DNA of 7,468 bases from Planctomycetaceae bacterium (GCA_947459855.1 CANHFL010000040.1:1-7468), one strand, 5' to 3'. Counted from the stretch's first letter, positions 1-5,880 are shown. A program made the numbers and translations. Notes: generated from the sequence alone by a model not told the origin.

Positions 1-221
1 AGATGCGCCGCGGCGCGTCCCCCGCGCAGGCCGCGCGCGCCGTGGTCGAGCGGATCGGGCGGGCGTACCGCATCGAGCCGCACCACCAGACCGCGTTCGT
101 GGTGATGGGCACCGACGGTACCGTCGGCGCCGCCGCGCTCCGGACCGGCTTCCTGGTGGCGGTGCGCACACCGGCCGGCGAACGCCTGCTGCCCCCCGAC
201 TTCGTCCTGCGCGACGACTGA
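1..221 (+). CDS. Glycosylasparaginase-like Ntn-hydrolase, C-terminal fragment (5' end outside window)
   Basis: The reading frame is open from the window edge to a TGA at 219-221, so the first Met (position 3) is probably internal. About 72 residues are visible. The pattern 'MRRGASPAQAARAVVERI', then a strand followed by 'GTDGTVGAAALRTGF', matches what I recall of the C-terminal part of the beta subunit of glycosylasparaginase/isoaspartyl peptidase (MRQG..P..AC...I.RI, then a GxxGAA turn and a final F-x-V strand). Family members are precursors that cleave themselves at a Thr to expose the nucleophile, and they hydrolyse the Asn-sugar or isoaspartyl amide bond. The autocleavage site and nucleophile lie upstream and cannot be checked. 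The stop is 54 bp before the next start with no clear terminator between them, so the adenosyltransferase may be cotranscribed. The family call rests on a short remembered pattern. Confidence 0.68.
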   Translation, partial: MRRGASPAQAARAVVERIGRAYRIEPHHQTAFVVMGTDGTVGAAALRTGFLVAVRTPAGERLLPPDFVLRDD

Positions 222-263
222 ACCCCCGTGCGGCGCGGCGAATCCGCCCCGCCGCCGCACGCG

Positions 264-270
264 AAAGGAG
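264..270 (+). promoter_or_regulatory. Ribosome binding site fixing a GTG start
   Basis: AAAGGAG lies 5 nt before GTG at 276. It decides the start of the adenosyltransferase against a possible in-frame GTG at 228, whose 16 extra residues are low-complexity and lie upstream of the conserved YTRTGD motif. Confidence 0.75.
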
Positions 271-275
271 ACCCC

Positions 276-848
276 GTGAAGCTCTACACCCGAACCGGCG
301 ACGACGGCATGACCGGCCTCTTCAGCGGCGCGCGCGTCAGCAAGGACCACCCGCGCATCGACGCGTACGGGACCGTGGACGAGCTGAACTCCGTGCTCGG
401 CCTGGTCCTCTGCTCGTGCGACCGGTCGCGCCCGTTCGAGGCGCGCCTGCACGCCATCGTGACCGCGATGCAGAGCCGGCTCTTCGACATCGGCGCCGAC
501 CTGGCCACGCCGGAGGGCGCGAAGCAGCAGGCGAAGATCCACCGCATCGACGACGCCGACGTCGCCGAGGCCGAGGGCTGGATCGACGAGGTCGACGGCG
601 GCAACCCGGAGCTGCGCACGTTCGTGATGCCCGCGGGCAGCGAGCTGGCGTGCCGCCTGCACGTCGCGCGCACGGTGTGCCGACGCGCCGAGCGATCGAT
701 CATCTCGCTCACCAGCATCGAGCCGGTGGGCGACCCCCTGCTGCGCTACATGAACCGGCTGAGCGACCTGTTCTTCGCGATGGCGCGCCGGGCGAACCAC
801 GAGCGCGGCCACGCGGACGTGCCCTGGACGCCGAAGCCGCGAGCCTGA
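276..848 (+). CDS. pduO: Cob(I)alamin adenosyltransferase, PduO type
   Basis: This enzyme transfers the 5'-deoxyadenosyl group of ATP to cob(I)alamin, or cob(I)yrinic acid a,c-diamide, to make adenosylcobalamin in the cytoplasm. The protein is 190 residues, normal for PduO-type (MMAB-like) trimeric enzymes. The N-terminal ATP-binding motif YTRTGDDGMTGL is at residues 4-15, followed by the D-x-Y-G-T-V-D-E-L-N segment. The second conserved block, 'FVMPAGSELACRLHVARTVC' and then RRAER, runs from residue 116 to 140, and the C-terminal RYMNRLSDLFF helix is at 157-167. All signature positions I can check are present. I chose GTG at 276 because of the AAAGGAG site and the fit to the family N-terminus. 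It follows the glycosylasparaginase-like gene by 54 bp and converges on upp. No cobalamin-dependent partner gene is in the window, so its client enzyme is unknown. No cobalamin riboswitch fits in the short leader. Confidence 0.95.
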   Translation: MKLYTRTGDDGMTGLFSGARVSKDHPRIDAYGTVDELNSVLGLVLCSCDRSRPFEARLHAIVTAMQSRLFDIGADLATPEGAKQQAKIHRIDDADVAEAEGWIDEVDGGNPELRTFVMPAGSELACRLHVARTVCRRAERSIISLTSIEPVGDPLLRYMNRLSDLFFAMARRANHERGHADVPWTPKPRA

Positions 849-849
849 C

Positions 850-867
850 GCGCCGCGCGCACGGCGC
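850..867. terminator. Candidate bidirectional terminator hairpin between convergent genes
   Basis: Perfect inverted repeat GCGCCG (850-855) / CGGCGC (862-867) with loop CGCGCA. It fills nearly all of the 19-bp gap between the stop of the adenosyltransferase (848) and the stop of upp (868). There is no T-tract on either side, so termination would be of a non-canonical, GC-hairpin type. In DNA this GC-rich, a 6-bp palindrome can also arise by chance. Confidence 0.4.
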
Positions 868-1521
868 TCACGCCTCGACGGTCCCGAACACGCGGTCGCC
901 GGCGTCGCCCAGGCCCGGGCGGATGTAGGCGTTGCCGTCCAGCTCGCGGTCCAGCGCGCAGGTGAACACCATCACGTCGGGGTGCTCGTCGTGCACGCGC
1001 TTCACGCCCGCGGGCGCGGCCACCAGGCAGATCATCTGCACGTCGCGGCATCCCGCGTCCTTCAGGTAGCGGATCGCGGCGCATGCGCTGCCGCCGGTCG
1101 CCAGCATCGGGTCGATGACGATCGCGTAGCCCTCGCGCACGTCGTGCGGCAGCTTGGCGTAGTAGAAGACCGGGCGGTGCGTGGCCTCGTCGCGGCGGAT
1201 GCCGATGTGTCCCACGCGCGCCTCGGGGAAGAGCTGCATCACGCCGTCGGTCATGCTGAGCCCGGCGCGCAGGATCGGCACCAGCGTCACGGGGCGGCTG
1301 AGCTGCCGGCACGTGGTGCGCTCGAGCGGCGTCTGCACCTCGACGGCGTGCGTGTCGAAGCGGCGCGAGACCTCGTACGTCATCAGGCCGGCGATCTCGT
1401 TCAGCAGGCGGCGGAAGTCGGCGGGCGGGGTGCGCACGTCGCGCACCACGCTCAGCTTGTGCTGGATCAGCGGGTGGTCGAAGACGCGGAGGTTGGCGAA
1501 GGCGTCGGAATGCGTGGGCAT
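868..1521 (-). CDS. upp: Uracil phosphoribosyltransferase
   Basis: This pyrimidine-salvage enzyme converts uracil and PRPP to UMP and pyrophosphate in the cytoplasm. The protein is 217 residues, close to the usual length of about 208. Visible motifs are PILRAGLSMTDGV around residues 82-94, YYAKLP at 120-125, the PRPP-binding loop VIDPMLATGGSA at 135-146, and the uracil-binding C-terminal motif YIRPGLGDAGDRVFGT at 199-214. All are well conserved. I chose the ATG at 1521 because the protein then begins a few residues before the family's conserved N-terminal region, and GAGGGA lies 4 nt upstream; longer versions add an unrelated Arg-rich stretch. It is divergent from the DUF1579-like gene and convergent with the adenosyltransferase, so it is probably a single-gene transcript. 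The candidate -10 is TACGCT at 1539-1544 (minus strand), which gives a leader of about 10 nt. Confidence 0.97.
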   Translation of the reverse strand: MPTHSDAFANLRVFDHPLIQHKLSVVRDVRTPPADFRRLLNEIAGLMTYEVSRRFDTHAVEVQTPLERTTCRQLSRPVTLVPILRAGLSMTDGVMQLFPEARVGHIGIRRDEATHRPVFYYAKLPHDVREGYAIVIDPMLATGGSACAAIRYLKDAGCRDVQMICLVAAPAGVKRVHDEHPDVMVFTCALDRELDGNAYIRPGLGDAGDRVFGTVEA

Positions 1522-1538
1522 GGGGTCCCTCGCGGCGC

Positions 1539-1548
1539 AGCGTAGACT
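1539..1548. promoter_or_regulatory. Overlapping divergent -10 boxes between upp and the DUF1579-like gene
   Basis: The 10-bp segment AGCGTAGACT holds TACGCT on the minus strand (1544 to 1539, toward upp) and TAGACT on the plus strand (1543-1548, toward 1605). The two hexamers share a central TA, so the promoters would exclude each other sterically. The minus-strand box gives a short leader with a GAGGGA site. The plus-strand box would give a leader of about 50 nt. No convincing -35 is seen for either. Confidence 0.35.
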
Positions 1549-1604
1549 TGCCGCCCTGCCCGCGCGACGCGCGCCGGCACGCAAGCGTCCCCACAGGCCG
1601 ACCC

Positions 1605-2522
1605 ATGCAACACGAGACCCCCGCCGCCGCACGCCGCACGCACCTCCAGATCCTCGCCGCCGGCGTCCTGCTGGGCGCGGGCGCCGCGATCCTCGCGGGC
1701 AGCGCCGCCCCGCAGGCGGGCCAGGCCGGCGGCGCCGCCCCCGCCGCCGCGCCCGGCGGCCGCACCAGGCTGACCGAGGACCAGATCCAGTCCGAGACCA
1801 AGGCCGCGATGGAGGTGCTCAACCAGTTCGTCGGCCGATGGGACGTGAAGGGCGACGCGCTGGACGCCGACGGCAAGAGCGTCGGCACCTTCCAGGGCAG
1901 CGCGCACTACTCGTTCGTGATGTCGAACAACTTCCTGCAGGGCGAGATGACCCTGGTCAACGGCAACCAGGTGCTCGACTGGGTCGACTTCTTCGGCTAC
2001 TCCCCGGGCCTGCGCAAGTACACGCACGTGATGATGACCGAGCTGGACAAGTCGATGGTCTACCAGCACGGCGAGTGGCTGAAGGACGCCGGCGCGATGG
2101 TCTTCGGCATGGCCGCGCCGCTGGACACGCCGAAGGGCACCCCGCGCAACGTCGGCCTGGAATACGGCTTCGACGGCAGGAACATCGCCCTGACGCTGAC
2201 CATGCAGAGCGGCTCCAAGACGCCGCGCACGGTGCGCATGCTGCTGACGCCCTCCACGCAGCCCGCCGCGCCGACCGGCCCCGAGGGCCTGCCCACCGGC
2301 GCCGGCAACGTGCGGGTGGCCTACCAGCAGGGCGACCCGGCGCAGATGCGCGCGCAGATGCAGCAGGCGATCGGCCAGATGAGCGCCCAGAAGCAGGCCA
2401 TGTCGCAGTACATCAACACCATGAACCAGGGCTGGGACGGACAGATGAACCAGCTGCTGGACTCGCACATGGACGACACGTTCCACGACTTCGACCGCGA
2501 ACAGTTCCGCACCCAGCAGTGA
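1605..2522 (+). CDS. Exported DUF1579-like protein with Met/Gln-rich C-terminus
   Basis: The protein is 305 residues and of unknown function. The N-terminus (residues 1-40) is an export signal: RRTHLQ at 10-15, then a hydrophobic stretch rich in Ala, Leu and Gly, then SAAPQA as a possible cleavage region. The double Arg resembles a Tat signal, though the consensus is imperfect. After an Ala/Gly/Pro linker, the segment from about residue 65 has the features I associate with DUF1579: a leading L.QFVGRWDVKG, a G-F-x-G-S strand, FLQGEM, then 'FFGYSPGLRKYTHV'. The last 60 residues are distinct, with about seven Met and more than ten Gln, ending in HMDDTFHDFDREQF. I chose ATG at 1605 because it gives a proper signal peptide; no strong ribosome binding site precedes it. 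It is divergent from upp, and der starts 37 bp downstream, possibly on the same transcript. The domain call is from memory. Confidence 0.75.
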   Translation: MQHETPAAARRTHLQILAAGVLLGAGAAILAGSAAPQAGQAGGAAPAAAPGGRTRLTEDQIQSETKAAMEVLNQFVGRWDVKGDALDADGKSVGTFQGSAHYSFVMSNNFLQGEMTLVNGNQVLDWVDFFGYSPGLRKYTHVMMTELDKSMVYQHGEWLKDAGAMVFGMAAPLDTPKGTPRNVGLEYGFDGRNIALTLTMQSGSKTPRTVRMLLTPSTQPAAPTGPEGLPTGAGNVRVAYQQGDPAQMRAQMQQAIGQMSAQKQAMSQYINTMNQGWDGQMNQLLDSHMDDTFHDFDREQFRTQQ

Positions 2523-2548
2523 ACGGCGCGCGGCCCCGCCGCGCACGC

Positions 2549-2553
2549 AGGAG
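2549..2553 (+). promoter_or_regulatory. Ribosome binding site of der
   Basis: AGGAG lies 6 nt before the ATG at 2560. It is one of the few clear Shine-Dalgarno sites in this window and supports this start, which places the first G1 motif at residue 10 as in other Der proteins. Confidence 0.7.
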
Positions 2554-2559
2554 CCAACC

Positions 2560-3954
2560 ATGGCAATCCCACGCCTCGCGATCATCGGACGGCCGAACGT
2601 CGGCAAGTCGAGCCTCTTCAACCGGCTCGCGGGCCGGCGCATCTCGATCGTCGATCCGACGCCGGGCGTGACGCGCGACCGCGTGACCACGGTGGTCGAG
2701 CTGGTGCCGCCGCCCGAGCACCGCGACGAGGATCCGCGCTGGGTCGAGCTGATGGACACGGGCGGCTACGGCGTCTACGTGGCCGAGGGCAAGACGCTGG
2801 ACGATGCCGGCGCGGACCTGCGCGCGCTGACGCCGGACATCGAGCGCCAGATCCGCAGCGCCGCCGAGCAGGCCGACCTCATCCTCTTCGTCACCGACGC
2901 GCACGACGGCGTGGTGCCGCTGGACGACACCGTGGCCAAGCTGATGCGCAACGCCGGGCTGGCCGGCAAGGTCCTGCCCGTCGTCAACAAGGTGGACGAC
3001 ACGTCGTGGGAGGCCCACGCCCTGGAGATGGCGGCGCTCGGCTTCGGCCAGCCGCTCATGGTGAGCGCGGCCAGCGGCTGGGGCACGCGCCAGTTCGCCG
3101 AGGCGCTCTGGGAGCGCGTCGGCAAGGTGGACGCCGCCGAGAAGCCGGCCTCGCCCGAGATCCGGTTCGCGATCGTCGGCCGCCGCAACGCCGGCAAGAG
3201 CAGCATGGTGAACGCGCTGGCCGGCGAGCCGCGCGTCATCGTCAGCGAGATCGCCGGCACCACGCGCGATGCGGTCGACGTGCGCTTCGAGGTGGACGGG
3301 CACGTGCTGGTCGCGATCGACACCGCCGGCGTGCGCAAGCGCAAGAGCTGGGCGGACGACGTCGAGTACTACAGCAACCAGCGCACCGACGACGCCATCG
3401 CGCGCGCCGACGTGTGCGTGCTGATGCTGGACGCCACCGACAAGAGCACGCAGATCGAGAAGAAGCTCGCGTCGAAGCTGGAGGAGTCCTACAAGCCCAC
3501 CGTGATCGCGGTGAACAAGTGGGACCTGGTGGCCGCGAAGCTGAAGCCCGAGGACTACATCGAGTACCTGACGCAGGAGTTCCCGGGGCTGGACTTCGCG
3601 CCGATCGTGTTCGTCAGCGCGAAGGAAGGCACGGGCCTGCGCGACATGCTGGGCCTGATCGCCAACCTCGACCGCCAGGCGAAGCACCGCGAGGGCACCG
3701 GCCGCGTCAACAGCGCGGTGCGCGAGATCCTGGAGTCGCGCGGCCCCAGCAGCAAGCTGGGCACGCGCGCCAAGGTCTTCTACGTGGCGCAGATCGACGT
3801 GCAGCCGCCGACGATCGCGATGGTGGTCAACAAGCCGTCGCTCTTCGAGGGCAGCTACGAGCGCTACTTCAAGAACCAGCTGCGCGAGCACCTGCCGTTC
3901 AGCGAGGTGCCGATCAAGCTGGTGTTCAGCGAGCGCAAGCGGATCCCGCGCTGA
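2560..3954 (+). CDS. der: Ribosome biogenesis GTPase Der (EngA) with enlarged first G domain
   Basis: Der is the tandem two-G-domain GTPase needed for 50S subunit assembly. The protein is 464 residues. Domain 1 shows G1 GRPNVGKSS (10-18), G2 PGVTRDR, G3 DTGG (from 66) and G4 NKVD (143-146). Domain 2 shows G1 GRRNAGKSS (from 207), G2 AGTTRD (from 232), G3 DTAGVRKRK (from 254) and G4 NKWD (319-322), with SAKEG as G5. Residues from about 370 form the KH-like C-terminal domain. Compared with my recollection of the E. coli protein, domain 1 has about 8 extra residues between G2 and G3 (including VPPPEHRDEDPRW) and about 13 extra after G3 (VYVAEGKTLDDAGADLRAL), while domain 2 looks standard. The gene follows the DUF1579-like gene by 37 bp and stops 6 bp before the convergent membrane-protein gene. 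Confidence 0.97.
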   Translation: MAIPRLAIIGRPNVGKSSLFNRLAGRRISIVDPTPGVTRDRVTTVVELVPPPEHRDEDPRWVELMDTGGYGVYVAEGKTLDDAGADLRALTPDIERQIRSAAEQADLILFVTDAHDGVVPLDDTVAKLMRNAGLAGKVLPVVNKVDDTSWEAHALEMAALGFGQPLMVSAASGWGTRQFAEALWERVGKVDAAEKPASPEIRFAIVGRRNAGKSSMVNALAGEPRVIVSEIAGTTRDAVDVRFEVDGHVLVAIDTAGVRKRKSWADDVEYYSNQRTDDAIARADVCVLMLDATDKSTQIEKKLASKLEESYKPTVIAVNKWDLVAAKLKPEDYIEYLTQEFPGLDFAPIVFVSAKEGTGLRDMLGLIANLDRQAKHREGTGRVNSAVREILESRGPSSKLGTRAKVFYVAQIDVQPPTIAMVVNKPSLFEGSYERYFKNQLREHLPFSEVPIKLVFSERKRIPR

Positions 3955-3960
3955 GCGACG

Positions 3961-4500
3961 TCACCGCGGCCTGATCGCCCACACCACCGCGCCCGCCGCC
4001 GCCGCGAGCGCGGCCACCGCGGCCACGGCCACCGAGGCCGCGGCGAACGCGTCCAGCCCGCGGATGCGGTAGGCGCTGCGCGCCAGCAGCGCCGACGCCA
4101 CGAAGAACGCCGCGCCGTCGAAGACCAGTTTGAGCGCCGGGACGCCGACGGGCACCAGGTGCACCAGGTTGGCCATCGCCACGCAGGCGAACGCACGGCA
4201 CGCCATGTCGACGGGCGAGCCCGCCGGCCGGCCGCGGACCAGCGCGATCGCCGCGAATCCCAGCATCCCGCAGGCGGTGCACAGGAGCACCCACACGACG
4301 TTCGCGCCGGCCGCGGAGAGCCGCTCGAGCACGTCGGGCGACGCCTGCCCGGCCATCCGGCTGGGGAAGAGGCCCGGCGCGCCGGCCAGGCACGCGACCG
4401 CCGTCGCCAGCAGCGCCGCGCCGCCGGCCGACGACCAGAAGCGCACGTCGCCCTCGGGGCAGAGCGGGCGGTCCTCGGCACGTGCGGAAGGCTCGGGCAT
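3961..4500 (-). CDS. Hypothetical integral membrane protein, about five helices
   Basis: I do not recognise this 179-residue protein. A hydrophilic N-terminus of about 20 residues (with Cys14) is followed by likely membrane helices near residues 25-45, 66-88, 99-118, 121-140 and 150-176. Two short Arg-containing loops, RGRPAGS (89-95) and RSAYRIRG (141-148), could set topology. The last helix is almost pure Ala/Val. No catalytic motif is visible; NLVHLVPVGVPALKL, between helices 3 and 4, is the most distinctive segment. I chose ATG at 4500 because a TACGAT -10 box lies 8 nt upstream, which fits a leaderless transcript; longer versions would overlap the divergent gene. Its stop is 6 bp from der's stop. 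High Ala and GC inflate open frames here, but the regular hydrophobic periodicity and promoter placement support a real gene. Confidence 0.7.
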   Translation of the reverse strand: MPEPSARAEDRPLCPEGDVRFWSSAGGAALLATAVACLAGAPGLFPSRMAGQASPDVLERLSAAGANVVWVLLCTACGMLGFAAIALVRGRPAGSPVDMACRAFACVAMANLVHLVPVGVPALKLVFDGAAFFVASALLARSAYRIRGLDAFAAASVAVAAVAALAAAAGAVVWAIRPR

Positions 4501-4508
4501 CGCGTGCC

Positions 4509-4514
4509 ATCGTA
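4509..4514 (-). promoter_or_regulatory. -10 box for a leaderless membrane-protein transcript
   Basis: TACGAT on the minus strand ends 8 nt before the ATG at 4500. A start site about 7 nt below a -10 box would fall on or beside the start codon, giving an essentially leaderless mRNA. No Shine-Dalgarno sequence is present, which fits. No recognisable -35 is seen. Confidence 0.45.
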
Positions 4515-4527
4515 GCCGTGCGCGGGG

Positions 4528-4533
4528 TAATCT
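4528..4533 (+). promoter_or_regulatory. -10 box for the divergent zinc-knuckle membrane gene
   Basis: TAATCT ends 10 nt before the ATG at 4544, again predicting a leader of 0-4 nt. It lies 13 bp from the minus-strand TACGAT box, so the two divergent start regions overlap within the 43-bp gap. No Shine-Dalgarno sequence precedes the ATG. Confidence 0.45.
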
Positions 4534-4543
4534 CGGCCGCACG

Positions 4544-5038
4544 ATGGAGATCGCGCTGCACGACCGCCGACGATGCCCGGTCGGGCGCGTGCGGGTGGAT
4601 CCCGCGGCGCGCCCGGTGCGCGTGAAGGTCATCGCCGACGACGGGACGCAGCACGACGCGTTCCTGGAATGGGAGCGCGCCGTCGACGATGCCGGCCAGC
4701 TGCGCGCGTGCGTCGCGTGCGGCTGCCAGCGGCTGTACCGACGCAAGACGCTGCCGCGCATGACGCCGTTCGTGCTGGTGCTGGCCGGCGCGGGCGTGGT
4801 GGCCGGCGCGCTGGGCTACAGCAGCCACCCGGTGGTGCTGGCGGCGCTGGTCGTGCTGCTGGCCCTGGACGTCGCCGTGCTCTTCGTCGCGCGCACGCAG
4901 CTGGTGTGCTACCGCTGCGGCACCTCGTACGCCGAACTGCGCGTCGCGCGCTACCACCGGGCGTGGGACGCGCGCACCGCGCAGGAGCCCGACGCGCGGC
5001 CCGAGGACGGCGCCGCGCAGGACGCTGCCCCGCCATGA
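4544..5038 (+). CDS. Hypothetical membrane-hairpin protein with two CxxC zinc-knuckle motifs
   Basis: I do not recognise this 164-residue protein. The N-terminal 50 residues are soluble and beta-like (VRVDPAARPVRVKVIADDG). CVACGC (Cys56, Cys59, Cys61) is followed by a basic YRRK stretch, two hydrophobic helices (about 73-91 and 96-116) joined by GYSSHP, then CYRCG (Cys122, Cys125) with TSYAELRVARYHRAW, and an acidic Ala-rich tail. Two CxxCG knuckles are the usual halves of a zinc ribbon. Here they flank a membrane hairpin, so both would sit on the same side and could close one zinc site at the membrane surface; that is an inference. I chose ATG at 4544 from the TAATCT box 10 nt upstream. It is divergent from the five-helix membrane gene, and its TGA overlaps a possible ATG of tmk (ATGA at 5035), suggesting coupling. 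Confidence 0.72.
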   Translation: MEIALHDRRRCPVGRVRVDPAARPVRVKVIADDGTQHDAFLEWERAVDDAGQLRACVACGCQRLYRRKTLPRMTPFVLVLAGAGVVAGALGYSSHPVVLAALVVLLALDVAVLFVARTQLVCYRCGTSYAELRVARYHRAWDARTAQEPDARPEDGAAQDAAPP

Positions 5039-5048
5039 CCGCTGTCGC

Positions 5049-5054
5049 TACCAT
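5049..5054 (+). promoter_or_regulatory. Possible internal -10 box for tmk
   Basis: TACCAT ends 7 nt before the ATG at 5062, the same spacing as the two boxes at 4509-4533. It would let tmk be transcribed as a leaderless mRNA independently of the upstream gene. It is a weak hexamer and is part of the reason for choosing 5062 as the start. Confidence 0.35.
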
Positions 5055-5061
5055 CGCACCC

Positions 5062-5751
5062 ATGCCCCAGCCCCTGCACGCAGCGCCGAACCCCGGACAC
5101 GCGTGGATGCGCGCGCTGGGCGGGCGGTTCGTCGTCTTCGACGGCCCGGACGGCAGCGGCAAGAGCACGCAGTTCCGGCGGTTCGCCGACGCCGCGCGCG
5201 CGGCCGGCACCGACGTCGTCGAGGTGCGCGAGCCGGGCGGCACGCCCATCGGCGAGAAGGTCCGCGACATCCTGCTGGACCCCGCCAACGCCGAGATGAC
5301 CACGCGCGCCGAGATGCTGCTCTACATGGCCAGCCGCGCGCAGCTCTTCGAGCAGCGCATCGCGCCGGCGCTGGCGGCCGGTTCGCTGGTGCTGGCCGAC
5401 CGCTTCGTCAGCAGCACCCTGGCCTACCAGGGCACCGCCGGCGGCATGGACGAGGCCGAGATCCTGGCTGTGGGCAAGGTCGCCACCGGCAACCGCTGGC
5501 CCGACCTGACGGTGGTCTTCGACGTCGCCACCGACGTGGCGATGCGCAGGCTCTCCCCGCTCCTCGACCGCATGGAGCAGAAGGGCGCCGACTTCCACGC
5601 CCGCGTCCGCGCGGGGTACCTGTCGCAGGCGCAGCGCTGGCCGGGCCGCTACGTCGTGGTGGATTCCTCGGTAGGTCCCGACGAAGTCACCGCTTCGCTG
5701 ATGTCGCGCGTCCACGCGTGGTCGGCGGGCGCACCGGCCGTCCACCGCTGA
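5062..5751 (+). CDS. tmk: Thymidylate kinase
   Basis: This enzyme phosphorylates dTMP to dTDP with ATP, a required step to dTTP. In the 229-residue version the P-loop GPDGSGKST is at residues 28-36, REPGGTPIGE (dTMP-binding, DRX-region) at 56-65, ADRFVSSTLAYQG at 112-124, and the LID segment DRMEQKGADFHARVRAGYL at 169-187. The LID resembles the E. coli type (DR.E....DF..R.R..YL). In this P-loop form no Arg follows the acidic residue, which also fits the E. coli class, where the LID supplies the catalytic Arg. The start is uncertain. ATG 5035 overlaps the previous stop (238 residues), ATG 5062 follows a TACCAT box (229 residues), and ATG 5107 gives 214 residues, nearest the family norm of about 210. 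It is followed by 154 bp of noncoding DNA. Confidence 0.95.
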   Translation: MPQPLHAAPNPGHAWMRALGGRFVVFDGPDGSGKSTQFRRFADAARAAGTDVVEVREPGGTPIGEKVRDILLDPANAEMTTRAEMLLYMASRAQLFEQRIAPALAAGSLVLADRFVSSTLAYQGTAGGMDEAEILAVGKVATGNRWPDLTVVFDVATDVAMRRLSPLLDRMEQKGADFHARVRAGYLSQAQRWPGRYVVVDSSVGPDEVTASLMSRVHAWSAGAPAVHR

Positions 5752-5790
5752 TCCGCATCGTGAAACGCGGCGCGGACATTTCCGCAACAC

Positions 5791-5823
5791 GCGCGAGAAA
5801 GCGCGGGTTCCGCTTTCCCGCGC
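5791..5823. terminator. Long imperfect hairpin after tmk (terminator or regulatory palindrome)
   Basis: Left arm GCGCGAGAAAGCG (5791-5803), 7-nt loop, right arm CGCTTTCCCGCGC (5811-5823): 13 positions with one A-C mismatch. It lies 39 bp after the tmk stop and just upstream of the candidate CATACT -10 box of the next gene. There is no T-tract, so it could be a factor-assisted terminator for tmk, a protein-binding palindrome for the downstream regulator, or both. Confidence 0.5.
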
Positions 5824-5835
5824 CGCAAGCCTGCG

Positions 5836-5841
5836 CATACT
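5836..5841 (+). promoter_or_regulatory. Candidate -10 box of the HTH-TPR gene
   Basis: CATACT matches TATAAT at four of six positions and lies in the only AT-richer part of the gap. A start about 7 nt downstream would give a leader of roughly 58 nt, unlike the leaderless genes to the left. The -35 region (CTTTCC at about 5813) is poor and falls inside the right arm of the 5791-5823 hairpin. Confidence 0.3.
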
Positions 5842-5848
5842 CGGCCCC

Positions 5849-5880
5849 CGAGCGTGGACAGGTGCGCGGGGCACCGCTCG
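5849..5880 (+). other. Predicted stem-loop at the start of the HTH-TPR leader
   Basis: Outer stem CGAGC (5849-5853) / GCTCG (5876-5880), 7-nt one-sided bulge GTGGACA (5854-5860), inner stem GGTGC (5861-5865) / GCACC (5871-5875) closing loop GCGGG. An alternative pairing, GCCCC (5844-5848) with GGGGC (5868-5872), excludes the inner stem. The structure sits where the transcript from the CATACT box would begin and ends 25 nt before the ATG. Confidence 0.4.

Noticed and set aside
228..275. Longer N-terminus for the adenosyltransferase from GTG 228
   Set aside because: No ribosome binding site, and low-complexity residues upstream of the conserved YTRTGD start; the AAAGGAG before GTG 276 is better.
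746..1888. Minus-strand open frame of 380 codons overlapping upp
   Set aside because: Shifted frame through upp, with a basic low-complexity product; the true upp frame shows all family motifs.
1181..2671. Plus-strand open frame of 496 codons across upp and the DUF1579-like gene
   Set aside because: Overlaps two supported genes and der's start; the Arg/Pro/Ala-rich product shows frame-shifted coding composition.
2413..3891. Minus-strand open frame of 492 codons across der
   Set aside because: Fully antisense to the unambiguous Der GTPase; the product is low-complexity and rich in Arg, His, Ala, Leu and Val with no domain.
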